Assembly: GCA_036897095.1 (NCBI GenBank)
Contig: JAYMSP010000047.1
Span: 39,607 to 103,606, forward strand
Origin: Plantago elongata
Taxonomy: Eukaryota; Streptophyta; Magnoliopsida; Lamiales; Plantaginaceae
Length of the DNA stretch: 64,000 bases
Direction of reading: 5' to 3'
Part shown: positions 1 to 10,576 of the stretch, one piece after another
Layout: each line of letters starts with the position of its first letter
Numbering within the stretch: position 1 is the first letter of the stretch
The notes under the pieces: generated by a model
What the model was told of the DNA's origin: nothing
Seen by the model: the letters and a program-made list of their open reading frames with translations, nothing else
Database searches by the model: none
Translations under genes and position numbers: made by a program

Positions 1-1231
1 TTCAGATGGATGGATTAAACCATTTAAGTGTTAAACAATAGAGAAAATTCGTAATTGATGTTTCTTCGAGATTGAGTTCCTAAATTCTAACTACTAGAAA
101 TTTTCAAAACGCCAAAATATACTTAGAGACGAGTAATTGGGAAAAAGTTAACGACTCATTTGGACTGGAATCACAACTATGGGCAGAATACTATAATTCA
201 AAAAAGATGCTTGAACTACATATCCAATCTAAATAATTGGTAAAAGTTTGAACGCTAAATCAACCTTAATCAAGAATCAAGCACATTACATATTGGCTTA
301 CCTAAGCGTGTATTCTTTAAACTCAACAATTACAACCAGGGACAGATTATTATACAAATTTAAATTATGTTTTTCTTAATTTAAATTTTTTGAACTAAAC
401 TGAATTTAATTGAACTGAATTAAATGAAACTGAACTGAAGTTGAATTCAGTTCAGTTTTATTCTGCTCTACTTAGTTATAATTTATACCACTTCAGTTCA
501 ATTTAATTAAATTCAGTTCGGTTCAGTAAAATTTGAATAAAATAAAACCTAATTAATACTATTAAATAGTAGTACCAACGATATCAATAGTCCACGAGTA
601 TAAATTTCTCAACTTCTTGTCAACTTTTTTAGGCATCAAATTAGTCAATAGTAATCACTATTTAAATGTAAATTTCACATTCATTGCGATGAGCTTCTGG
701 AAGTGACTAATTATTTGTCAAGTAGAATAAAGTAATTATTATTATAGTTGATAAAACTGTGAGATTAGGTGGGGTAGTAAATTGTGACACAAGTTAAGAA
801 TTTAAAGTCGGAAAAATCAAAAGAATCGGCTACGTGACTGTAACTATCCATTTTCTCCGACAAGTCATGTACAAAATGGAAGACTTAGAATAAATAGTGA
901 TACTATTAACTCAAGTAGCTATATATCGGACAAGAAGACTTGGTGATAGAAGAAGAAGAAGAATAAGAGGACAAATTTTGTCTAGTTGATATTGTCATTT
1001 GATGTTGGGTTAAAATAAGATCTCGTAAGAGAAAGAAGCAAATAAGATGAAGTTGATGGAAGTGGGTAGACATTAGTATTGATTCTCTTTGTTGATAAAA
1101 TAATTAGAAAGTGAAATGTAATCTGTCCTACTTACTGGTGAGTATTAATGGATGTTTAGATGAACTTATCATATACCTCTATCTATAAACATATAAAAGG
1201 TGAAGTTGGTAAAAAGTCTTTGATTATACAA
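1..1231. other. Intergenic AT-rich DNA
   Basis: No gene is recognisable here. The stretch contains an imperfect foldback at 383-534, annotated separately, and a short GAA/AGA microsatellite near 943-963. The rest is unstructured AT-rich sequence without a long open frame. Confidence 0.6.
383..534. repeat. Imperfect foldback with ACTGAACTGAA-type repeats
   Basis: The left arm from 383 and the right arm at 491-534 are imperfect reverse complements built on repeats of the type CTGAACTGAATT. The intervening 60 bases are unrelated. A pentamer-rich relative (ACTGG/ACTGA units) lies at about 24320-24370, so this may be a dispersed foldback family. No target duplication was identified. Confidence 0.5.
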
Positions 1232-1523
1232 AAGAGTTGGAACTACTAATATATGACTAGACTTCTCACCTCTTTATAAGTACGGACTGGTAAATTAGAT
1301 GTAATTCTATTATGGTATCAAAACCTTAAACTCACATCGATCTGAGTTTAAATTTTCACGGAGACAATCTCCATCCCATATTAAATTTTCACTCGAATAA
1401 TCTTTTCAAAGAGGTAGGAATATGCCACGAGTGCGGAGGAGTGTTGGAATATTAATATATGATTAGATTTCTCACCTCTTTACAAGTTTGAGTTGTTAGA
1501 TTAGATGAAATTATATTGAAGAG
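1232..1523 (+). mobile_element. TRIM-like miniature LTR retrotransposon
   Basis: Two direct repeats of about 75 bp (1237-1312 and 1444-1518) share the core AATATATGA..TAGA..TTCTCACCTCTTTA. Immediately after the first lies TGGTATCAAAACC (1313-1325), close to the TGGTATCAGAGC primer-binding site of many plant LTR elements. Immediately before the second is the purine-rich GTGCGGAGGAG. The pair is bracketed by AAGAG at 1232-1236 and 1519-1523, a plausible 5-bp target duplication. With about 130 bp of internal DNA and no coding capacity this fits a terminal-repeat retrotransposon in miniature. Exact LTR edges are uncertain by 1-2 bases. Confidence 0.68.
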
Positions 1524-2774
1524 AACTTTGCAAATTGAATTTATATATTGAAAAGGAAATAAATTACAAGAGATAGATGAAAACAGAACAGAGTTTCTTA
1601 CTTTCTATAACTAACTCTGAGGTAACTTCCCTAAATATCTAACTAAACCCGGTTCTATGTTTTCGTTTGAGTCCATAGTTATAGTAGTTACACAATTTGT
1701 CTAGTGATCGACTAGTATGAACATATTTGGCGCATCTTCTCTTTATCTCTTCTTGATGCGTAGATGATATGTAACATGCACATTCACAGGACCTATTCTT
1801 GAGGATTTCCTTAAGATCCTTGTAATCGGTGTTGTAATTTGAGTCGTAAACATTCGCACATCAGAAGAGGTAAAAGAAACAAATTCAGTGGAATACTACA
1901 AGTTTACAAGTCATGGGTCGTTCCTTGTTTGCTAGAGTCTTTGTTCAAAACCGCACAAGTGATGGTACAATGTGGCAGGAAGTGTAAAACTAGTCTTGCA
2001 CTTACCACAAGCATTGATTCTTTTCTTCTGGAAAAACTTGAGGTACGTACGTGGAAATTGATGGCTAGTCTACTATTTAAAGATGACTTTGGTGGACCAA
2101 ATCTGCAATATGCATCCATTCCACTATTATACTTCGTCTTAGTGGTAACAGATATGCGGTCATTTTCTTCTTCTCCTTTTCAAGAAATTTTTAAAAGGTT
2201 GGATATTATTATTAGAACTTTGCGTTGATCAAGCTAGAAAGTCCAATTCGTTGTCTGTCTTTGAAATATGGTGCAATGAGTGAATCATTATACTTTTGTT
2301 CAGATTTTTTAACCAATCTTTCACTGATTTTAGCTTTTGATGAGGACTTCTAGTGTGGGGTAGATTGAAGGAAGGGAAATCGGATTTCCTAATTATATAG
2401 TTGAATAGTAGCTCGTGGGATAATAGGAGTACATTTATATAAATTATTACACATTTATATCGATGATTAATAATATTTTGAAATAATTTAATTAAAAATT
2501 TATATAATATGACATTTAATACATATTGTTTCCCAATAAAAGGTAATCATTCATCTCATCACTCAACCGATTTCGACGTTACTTTTCAAAAAATTATTAT
2601 TTACCGATTAATCAAAGAAGTAAGTCGAGTGAAGGAGTGAGCCTGACCTCAAAAAACGATGAATTACATTAAAGACACTGTACTAGTGTGACTTGGTAAT
2701 ACAATGTGGTATACTTTAATTATATGTAGAAGGAAAAAGGGATCATCAATTTATATATGGAATAACAATAAATT
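1524..2774. other. Intergenic, no recognised gene
   Basis: There is one plus-strand open frame of 129 codons at 1839-2228, but I recognise no domain in it. It has no similar neighbours and no splice context that would support a gene. The remainder is AT-rich. Confidence 0.5.
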
Positions 2775-2832
2775 ATAATTTATTTGGTAAGACGTTTCAC
2801 CTTCAATTAATAGGTCGGAGGTTCGATTCAAC
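2775..2832 (+). repeat. tRNA-derived SINE-like fragment, copy S1
   Basis: It carries a TTTGGTAAGACG.TTCACCT segment and then AATAGGTCGGAGGTTCGATTC, which resembles Pol III A- and B-box spacing. Four minus-strand relatives sit at 27.0, 30.2, 46.2 and 58.8 kb. Only the tRNA-like head is recognisable and no tail was defined. Confidence 0.5.
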
Positions 2833-3571
2833 ATTTAGTCCTCTTAAAAAAAGATCATTTGACATATGGAGGCCAAGCTATATTGTGCACATTTGTCCTC
2901 CTAAACTAATGATGATGATAGTGGAAATTAGAGCCACTAATCTGGACAATATACACTAACTAGCTTCTCTCCAATAAGTTGGGGACATGGAAAACACTAG
3001 TCTATATCCAGATATACTAGCTAATAAAGAATAAAGGATGTTTGGAATTATTTTGTAATAAAGTGAAAGAATAATGTAGTTCATCGAGTGTTGAGTTGAG
3101 AACTTGAGATTGAAGATGATAGTTTAATTTATATTCAATCAGATCATATTAAAATAAAATTACATGCTGATTTCGCATGCCACATGTGCCTCGAGGGCTT
3201 GACATTGTCGTAGTAATTGTAAAGCTAAGCCACCAGATTAATGTTGCAAATTGCAATGATTGGTCATTGGTGTCATGGTGTGTATATGTATACGAAATGG
3301 TCGTGTGAAGTCTTGGTTCTATAATCATTTAGGCACCGACGCCAACTACAATTGCAATTTTAGTGAAAAGAAATTCCGAAATACTTAAGGCTCTGGAAAA
3401 TTAATTTTTTTTAAAAATTGTAGAAGGAAAACAGTGTTTTCCCTTTTTTTCTCATGTTTGGTAGTTTATCAGTTTTTAAAAAATTAACAATTAGTTTTAT
3501 AGCATTTCTTCTTCTTTATAAACTTTTTTCTTCATTTTTTTTTCTTTTCAATCTTTTAGTTTTGCTAAATG
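2833..3571. other. Intergenic, nothing recognised
   Basis: AT-rich sequence with short homopolymer runs and no credible coding frame or repeat boundary. Confidence 0.5.
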
Positions 3572-4444
3572 GTGTACGATAGGGCTGCGCAACGGATGGA
3601 TACGGATCGATCCGCATCCGTTTGACCGGATATCCGGGATGAAAAAATAGTCCATCCGTTATCCAATTCATTCTGAGCGGATTGGATACGGATAAATCCA
3701 CCGGATAACGGATAAATCCAGCGGATATCCGTATCCAGAAAAAATTAGCAGAGCAGGCAGCAGCAGGAAAAATTGCAGCAGAAAAAAGCACAGCAGCAGC
3801 AAATGCAGTAGATACAACAACAGCAGCAGAAAAAAGCACAACAACTAAAGGAAGATAAAAAAAAAAAAAAAGAAGAGCAATACAAGTAGCAGTAAACTCA
3901 CCTCATTACAAACACAAAGATAAAATTGAATGAGAGAAAAATCGAACTGACGAAATCGATCCGAGAAGAAGACAGAATGAAGAAGACGGCGATGAAATCC
4001 GGCTCACTATACTTGGGCAGCAGTAACAATCACTCACAGCAGAACCGGCCCCCAATTCGCATTACCTACTATGGAGAAGATGACGAGTGACAGGCTTTCT
4101 GACGATGGAGAAGAAGACGGCGGCGCCGCGGCGAGTTGACTTCTGACGATGAAAGGCGAAAGTAGAACTGTGGAATGTGGAAGAGAAGATGAAATGAGAA
4201 TGGAGAAGAAACGGGAAACGGCGGCTAGGAGTAGAGAATTAGGGCAAAAATGTAAAATTACAATAATCCCCTAGTTTAGACGGATAAACGGATATTCAGC
4301 AGATTTGTCCGTTTAAAACGGATGAGGAAAAACTCATCCGCGATCCGATCCGTTTCTGAACGGATCGTTCCGATTCGGTCCATTTTAGAGGATAAACGGA
4401 CCGGATTTGCACATCCGGATGAAATGAGCAACCCTAGTGTACGA
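3572..4444. mobile_element. Non-autonomous hAT element with perfect 8-bp TSD
   Basis: The element spans 3580-4436 (857 bp). It starts TAGGGCTGCGCAACGGATG and its right end, reverse-complemented, reads TAGGGTTGCTCATTTCATCC, giving imperfect inverted termini. It is flanked by identical GTGTACGA at 3572-3579 and 4437-4444. Both subterminal zones are packed with GGATA/CCGGAT-type motifs in both orientations, as expected for transposase-binding clusters in hAT elements. The interior has a CAG-rich tract (about 3748-3840) and purine-rich sequence but no transposase frame. The 8-bp duplication and TAGGG termini are diagnostic of the hAT superfamily (established knowledge); non-autonomy is inferred from the lack of coding sequence. 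Confidence 0.88.
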
Positions 4445-5056
4445 GTACAAAATAATATTATTATTTGACCAACATATAATTTTTAATTACATATAAATTA
4501 ATATTTGGAACTATGAAACGGAATTTTAAAATGATTATAAAGGTGAAAAGAATTGAAAAAAATTGTAAGAATACGTAATATAATTGGTTTGTGTTAGAAT
4601 AATTTATTTTCTTATTTTTCAAGTACTAGTAAATATTACACATGTAAATTATACTTTGTTGGTGAGTATCTATATTTATCCTTACATAGAATATAGTTAT
4701 AGAGCTTATTAATATAGACAAGATATTAACATACGAATATAATAAATGTTATAACTAAAATAATTTATATATAATAAATGTATATAGATCAATGTTAATA
4801 ATAATTGCTTTTAGATTAAATATATTTTCTCAATAAATATTAATTTATGTAAAAAAATTATAGAGAGATAATAATTTGTTATAATTTTCTTTTTTATCGT
4901 TTTTTTTTCATTTTTTCAGGTTTTCCTACATTTTTCTTTTCATTATTTTCATTTTCCATCAAAACAAACATGAGAAATTAAAGATTCCTTCATTTTCTTT
5001 TCCTTTCCCTCGGAATTCCTTAAACACGCAAACCCTAAAAAAATGCGTAATTAACA
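4445..5056. other. Intergenic AT-rich, nothing recognised
   Basis: Very AT-rich sequence without credible open frames. Confidence 0.5.
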
Positions 5057-5905
5057 TTTTTTTTGAAACGGCTAAAAATTATATTAAGGAGGATCAAGAG
5101 CACAAGGAGTGCACTCAACCAAACAATTACAAAGAGAATAAAACATCTCGTCCAAACCATCAAACATGTTCTAGGATACATCAATAAAACTATCAAAACC
5201 AAATACAACCATCAACTAACTGAAAAATTCCAAGTCTCAACACCGTGCAGTTCTCAACCCTCCATGTAGGCTTAATATGCGTCACAACTAATTATCTTCA
5301 CCACCAAAAAGAGTCTCGATCACATAACCAGTTTCATACTAAAAAAATCCCACCATCAATTCCATAAAAGAATCCAGCAATGTCTATTTTACCGAACTCC
5401 GCACCAAGGTGCGTGCTGGTTTGGTATACACATCCATCAACCCTCACGACACTTAAATCATTTTTTGTGTAATATTTGAAACATGTCCAGCACGACAACG
5501 GTGGTGCAAGTGCACCATAGATTCCCTTTCGGACCCATTCTTAACCACATTCCCCCACGCTATGCCATCTTTAAGGTCACTTAACAAGTAATTTAAAACG
5601 TGATTATAAATATATGTAATTTAATATTACATATATAATTATAAATATAATGTGTTTAATTTTATATTCTTAAAATACTCAATTGAAAAACTAAGTGGTA
5701 TTGATTTATGAGCAATCCTACTACGTTTTTCATAAACCAGCTAACAAGATTCCTTATTGCAAACTCATGAAAAAACAAGTGATCCTTCACAGTTCACACA
5801 TGGAGATGGCTTAGATAGATTGCACACACACACGTTACTGAAAATCATTGTGCCTTGCTTAACATCATCCTTTGCAATTATTACCCTTAAGATGGGTGAT
5901 TAGAT
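5057..5905 (-). mobile_element. Probable decayed LINE 3' end
   Basis: Read on the minus strand, the block ends in an AATATAA-like signal, then GCCGTTTC, then eight A (the T run at 5057-5064), like the tail of a plant non-LTR retrotransposon. Further upstream on that strand (about 5700-5890) a broken frame reads like the cysteine-rich zinc-binding segment that closes LINE polyproteins, with a C-x2-C pair and several stops. The middle (5580-5700) is unrelated AT-rich DNA. This is a weak, inferred call. Confidence 0.33.
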
Positions 5906-6175
5906 TAGATTAGATTCTATTCATTTAGTATTAAGTTTGATGCATCCCCAAACTTATGAACTACTACCAACCATTACATATTATTCAAATATTTTTAAAA
6001 ATTATAACATAGGATCGAATTTATAAGTAAATTAATAGACTATATGGTTGAAAACAATCCATATAATTTGAAGAATAATTTTATAAAGGTTTATACATAT
6101 CACATGCGAAAACAATTACAATGTTTAGTTATACATATTACATGTTTAATAGTGAAAATAATTTAAAATTATGAA

Positions 6176-6431
6176 TATTATGGATAAATGTATATTAGTT
6201 ATACTAGTTAATGGATGGTTAAGAAGTTTAATGGTAATAATCTTTAGTGGAATAGTGGATGTCCCTTCATATACTCCTAGACACTTGATCTACCTTTATT
6301 CTTGTATAAATACCCTCCTATTTGTACTCTCATTTGTACACAACATACAAGTAAAAGTGAAGAATGAACTCTCCATTCTCTGTATTATACTATCTACTCT
6401 CTTCATGCTCTCCTCTTTTTTTCTCTCAACA
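6176..6431 (+). repeat. 5' LTR of the Copia-type element
   Basis: It aligns without gaps over its first 23 bases to the 3' LTR at 9562 and shares TATACTCCTAG, TTGTATAAATACC (a likely TATA promoter) and the CTCTCAACA end. Short open frames here (from 6171, 6364 and 6470) are LTR and adjacent-internal sequence, not genes. Confidence 0.85.
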
Positions 6432-7070
6432 CGTTATCAGCACGATAGTGCTCAACCAACTGATAGAAAATGTGCACTACGATTCGAAAGAAAAAGCTAG
6501 AAGAAGAAGAAGAGAGTTCCAATTGGCAAAGTATGATGATGATCATGAATAAGAGATTTCTTATTACATCATCTCTCCATCTCTCAATTTCATATACTAC
6601 ATTGATTCATTTTATTTTATGTTTGAGATTATATACTAATAACTTCTTTCTTCTTGTAGTTCGTTCGTAATATGCATGAAAGAACATTGGATGATGGCAT
6701 ACCCATAACATACTTAAGATCATGGCAACGAATTTTAAAAGGAAATGTCATGTCTGTTAGTATGATCACTTACAAGTTTCGAGTTATGGAGATTACATAT
6801 GCAATCAATGGAGCTACATATCCTTTGAAAAGATAAAAATAGTACTTATCATCTTTCAAGATTAGTTTTATTTTGTTTATAATTTACTTATTAAAGATTC
6901 TTTTTCTCATCATATGTTATTATCTAACCACTCTACTGTTATTGATAGTGGTGAATCATATCCAAACTCATATTTTAAAAAAAATGCTTTACAAATGATA
7001 ATACAATATAAAATCATATTCTTTAAAGTGAATATGTGATACAAATATGAAACCAAGATAAGGAAAATAT

Positions 7071-7202
7071 GATATATTTCTTCACCATTAACGATGGAAC
7101 CATAAAAGGTTGAAGATATATTTCTTCACCATTAACGATGGAACCATAAAAGGTTGAAGATATATTTCTTCACCATCAACGATGGAACCATAAAAGGTTG
7201 AA
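7071..7202. repeat. Three tandem 44-bp units
   Basis: Units lie at 7071-7114, 7115-7158 and 7159-7202 and begin GATATATTTCTTCACCAT. The first two are identical and the third differs by one base (ATTAACG to ATCAACG). They lie inside the Copia-type element and are far better conserved than its two LTRs. Confidence 0.9.
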
Positions 7203-9561
7203 TACCTTTCCATCAAAGATCCGCCGATTTTGAATTTTAATATAACCACCAAAGGTGGTAAAATGATTGATGGTTGTTAAGAGATATGTCCGCTGACATA
7301 TCATGAACTATGATAAATCCATCTACTTATTGATCAAATGTTCTGGCTTTATTTAGCTAGCCAAAAATGAAATATCCACCTACACTGGAAAAAAAAGGGC
7401 ATTATTGATGTGATGCAAATATAATATAAAATAGCCAACCCGCGTAGTTAGAAGATGGTGATGCAAATAAAAATTGGGATAACCACTATTTGATCTATAC
7501 AAGTGCATCCATGATCGCACCACAAGAAGGTGTTTGAAAAAGGAAAAAAAGTTTTAAACTTTGCTTGAATGATCATGGTCAATTTTAAAAAATTGATTAT
7601 TTCTCATTTCCTAAAGTGAATGTGAACATTTTGCTTGTTTATACATGCATCAACCTCACGTTGAATTTGATGTGACAAATTAGGCCATGCGGTTATAACT
7701 TAACCGTTTATGTGAAACCCGAAGTTTCCATATGATTATGTGCTGAAAGCTATCTCGTGTTGTATTTATTATTATGTCATGACACAACATGGAAATAAAG
7801 ATCTTGAAATTAACTAAAGTCACACTCTTAAAGTTGACAACTATTGATGTATATGTGGTCTTTACCCACAAGTATGATCTTCAATTTGAGGGCAAATTTT
7901 ATTTTCAGCACAAGAAAATCTAACTGTGCAAATATATTGACTCCCTATCATATTGGTCTCCGCAGATAACTAATGCTTGAAGCATACACAAGTTGTATGC
8001 ATGCATCGATTTCTAAGCTGCACAGTATATTTTAATGAGCCCTAGTTCTCCCAGCTTAGGGGAGGAATACCATAAATAAGCTGGTATAAAATTCGTAAAG
8101 CGAATTGATCCCATATATTCGAAAGTACAAACTCGAACTTAAGATTCAACTTCATGTTAATATATCAAGATATGTTCAAACATGAAATTTTATGATTTGA
8201 ATGTTAACCCGCTATGACTCTATTGTGAGGCATATATAGTTACATATCAATTATAGAGTGATGTGTGATGAACAATGAGATATCTTGCCTATTGTACTAA
8301 TAATTCATTCACCTCAGTGAATTACGATTCCAGTACAATACAATACAAGAAAATGGCAAGATAAGACAGTTGGTACTCCTGAAGAGTAATGAATGTCATA
8401 GAAGGCATAGATATCTGAACTATAATATATGTCCTATATGAAATGAAATGGTACCTACAAAAATATTCAGATATCAATTATCAGTACTGACTTGAAAAAT
8501 CTAAAAAAAATATTTGAAATACCAGTATACATAAAACCGAGAAATGAATAAGCATATGCAAAATTTGATGGACTGATTTATTTGACATGTAAATTGGGAT
8601 CTTACATGTAAGTCCATTGGATAACATCATGATGATGATGATGATGGAAAATGTGTTGATGGACCTGAAGTTTGATTGATCAAACAAATTCGAAAAACCA
8701 ACATGTTTTGATTTGCAAGTAATATATTTTGAGAAATTTTAATGAGAGGAGATATAATCTCCGACACTTAGTTCCAAGGAGACTGAATATATCATGTTAG
8801 TAAAAATAAATTGAGTAAAGTTCTTGAGGATCTAATGTTTCATATGTGAAACCACTATACTCATCATAATCAACTTTATGTTGATGAAATACAAAATGGT
8901 ATTCACCGCAGTGAACTATTGAAGTATAAGTTAAAATTCTCAATACAAAGTAATATTGGTTAACACCAAATTAGTTTAATCTGAAGTTTGAGCATATGAA
9001 TGAGTAATCGTGCGCATAACATGAGCAATTGTTGCACTCTTTTTCCCTTCGATTAGGTTTTTATCCCACTAAAATTTTCCTAGTAAGGTTTTTAACGAGG
9101 CAACATTATAAGCGCATATAATTATCTCCACATCCATAACTTTGAAAAATGTGATAAGGTCATGAGACTTATCAATCCAACTTTACAATATTATGGAGTG
9201 ATGTTATGAAACTTGAAACTACATGATGTTCCAAGTGTTTGAAAAGTTCTTCCATATGAGGACGAATATTATAACAGTTCTGCCATCATCTATGAAGAAG
9301 ATCACATTCAAGTACATAAGATTTGAAGATTTGTTCATCAAATCATATCATACATCATCATTTGAGAAGTTGATCTGGAGAATTGAAATTTCAACATTTT
9401 AAAGAATTACAATGAGGCATCGATCAGGGGAGTTGGATACGCACTGCACTCTTTTTCCCTTACTAAGTATTTATCCCACTGAGTTTTTCTTAGCAAGAAT
9501 TTTAACGATGCAGTATATCTCTCGTGTACCAACATCATAACTATTGTCCATTTAAGGGGAG

Positions 9562-9829
9562 TGGTATAGCTAAATGTACATTAGTTGTACTAGTTAATGG
9601 ATGATTAATGAGTTTAATGGTGTTAATGGTTAGTGGAGTAATGGATATCCCTTCATATACTCCTAGTTCCTTGATTTATCTTTATTTTTGTATAAATACC
9701 CCTATTTGTACTCTCACTTGTACACACAACATACAAGTCAACTACAAGTGAAAGTGAAGAATGAACTCCCAATTCTCTCTATTATACTCTCTACTCTTTT
9801 CATGCTCTCCTCTCTTTTTTCTCTCAACA
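9562..9829 (+). repeat. 3' LTR of the Copia-type element
   Basis: It starts TGGTATAG directly after the polypurine tract AAGGGGAG and ends CTCTCAACA, followed by the target duplicate ATGAA. It is slightly longer than the 5' LTR because of small insertions, for example near 9735. Confidence 0.85.
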
Positions 9830-9919
9830 ATGAAGGTCTATTTAAACATGTACAAACGTACAAATATTTAGAGTCCTAAATATTACTACTTTGTATATAT
9901 GCACGTTACCACTAGATTT

Positions 9920-10104
9920 TCAGTTCGATTTTTAACTTTAAGAGTTTTTTTAATAAAAAGTGTGAACGCACAGCTTCTTAAACAAGCTAGTTGAAAAATC
10001 AACTGGTTTTAGAAACTAACCAAGTTAGTTTGTTGGAAAAAAATTATCTTGTCAACTAGTTTTGTAGCTACCAGTTACCTTTCAACTAATTTTACTAAAC
10101 AGAG
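9920..10104. repeat. Dispersed repeat, copy 1
   Basis: It shares several blocks (TTAATAAAAAG, CTTAAACAAGCTAG, CAAGTTAGTTTGTTG, AGCTACCA) in the same order with about 40225-40385. The class is unknown and no termini were defined. The remaining DNA up to the receptor kinase gene is its presumed promoter and 5' UTR, in which I see no certain TATA box. Confidence 0.5.
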
Positions 10105-10576
10105 TTACAATTAAGTTAAATATATAAAATAAATTTAAAGGACATCAAATATATAATGTTAGTTTGGTATATTATAGTTTGTAATTCAAATTTAGTTTAG
10201 CTAAGTTCCAAAGATTTCATATAAGCACACAATGTGAACGAAAACTCTAACTACTGGTCGGCATAATAAATTCTTAAAGCTGAAAGAGAACAACTTTATT
10301 ATCCCCTGTTTTCAAATGGCAAAAAAACAGAGTGGAGAGTGGATCATCTGCGTGTACATCCTATACTTTTTGTACTATACACAAACTTAAACTTGAGTGG
10401 GAACAGAAAGAAAACACAACACACACACACAAAAAAAGGCAGTTCTCCTACTGCCCAACACTTTCTTCTCCGTCCCTACTGCCATAAATTTTCATCGAAC
10501 TCTTTAAAACAATCCACAGATCCAATAAACCAACAAGTACCATTTCCTAATCAGCTCCATTTCTCAATCAATCATC

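Larger units (their letters stand above)
6171..9834 (+). mobile_element. Decayed Copia-type LTR retrotransposon with 5-bp TSD
   Basis: Two diverged direct LTRs (6176-6431, 256 bp; 9562-9829, 268 bp) align from end to end and both finish in TCTCAACA. They are flanked by ATGAA at 6171-6175 and 9830-9834. TTATCAGCACGA follows the 5' LTR by two bases, a post-LTR motif I associate from memory with plant Copia elements. The purine tract AAGGGGAG (9554-9561) abuts the 3' LTR. The 3.1-kb interior has no long frame, only stop-riddled remnants, so the element is dead or non-autonomous. Inside are three tandem 44-bp units (7071-7202) and two diverged copies of a roughly 70-bp GCACTCTTTTTCCC..AACGA segment. 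The 5' LTR now begins TA instead of TG. Confidence 0.86.

Noticed and set aside
1839-2228. 129-codon plus-strand frame
   Set aside because: No recognisable domain, promoter or splice context. Open frames of this size can occur by chance in 64 kb.
8625-8645. GAT trinucleotide run as a notable microsatellite
   Set aside because: Only about six units, inside the decayed retroelement. Unremarkable.
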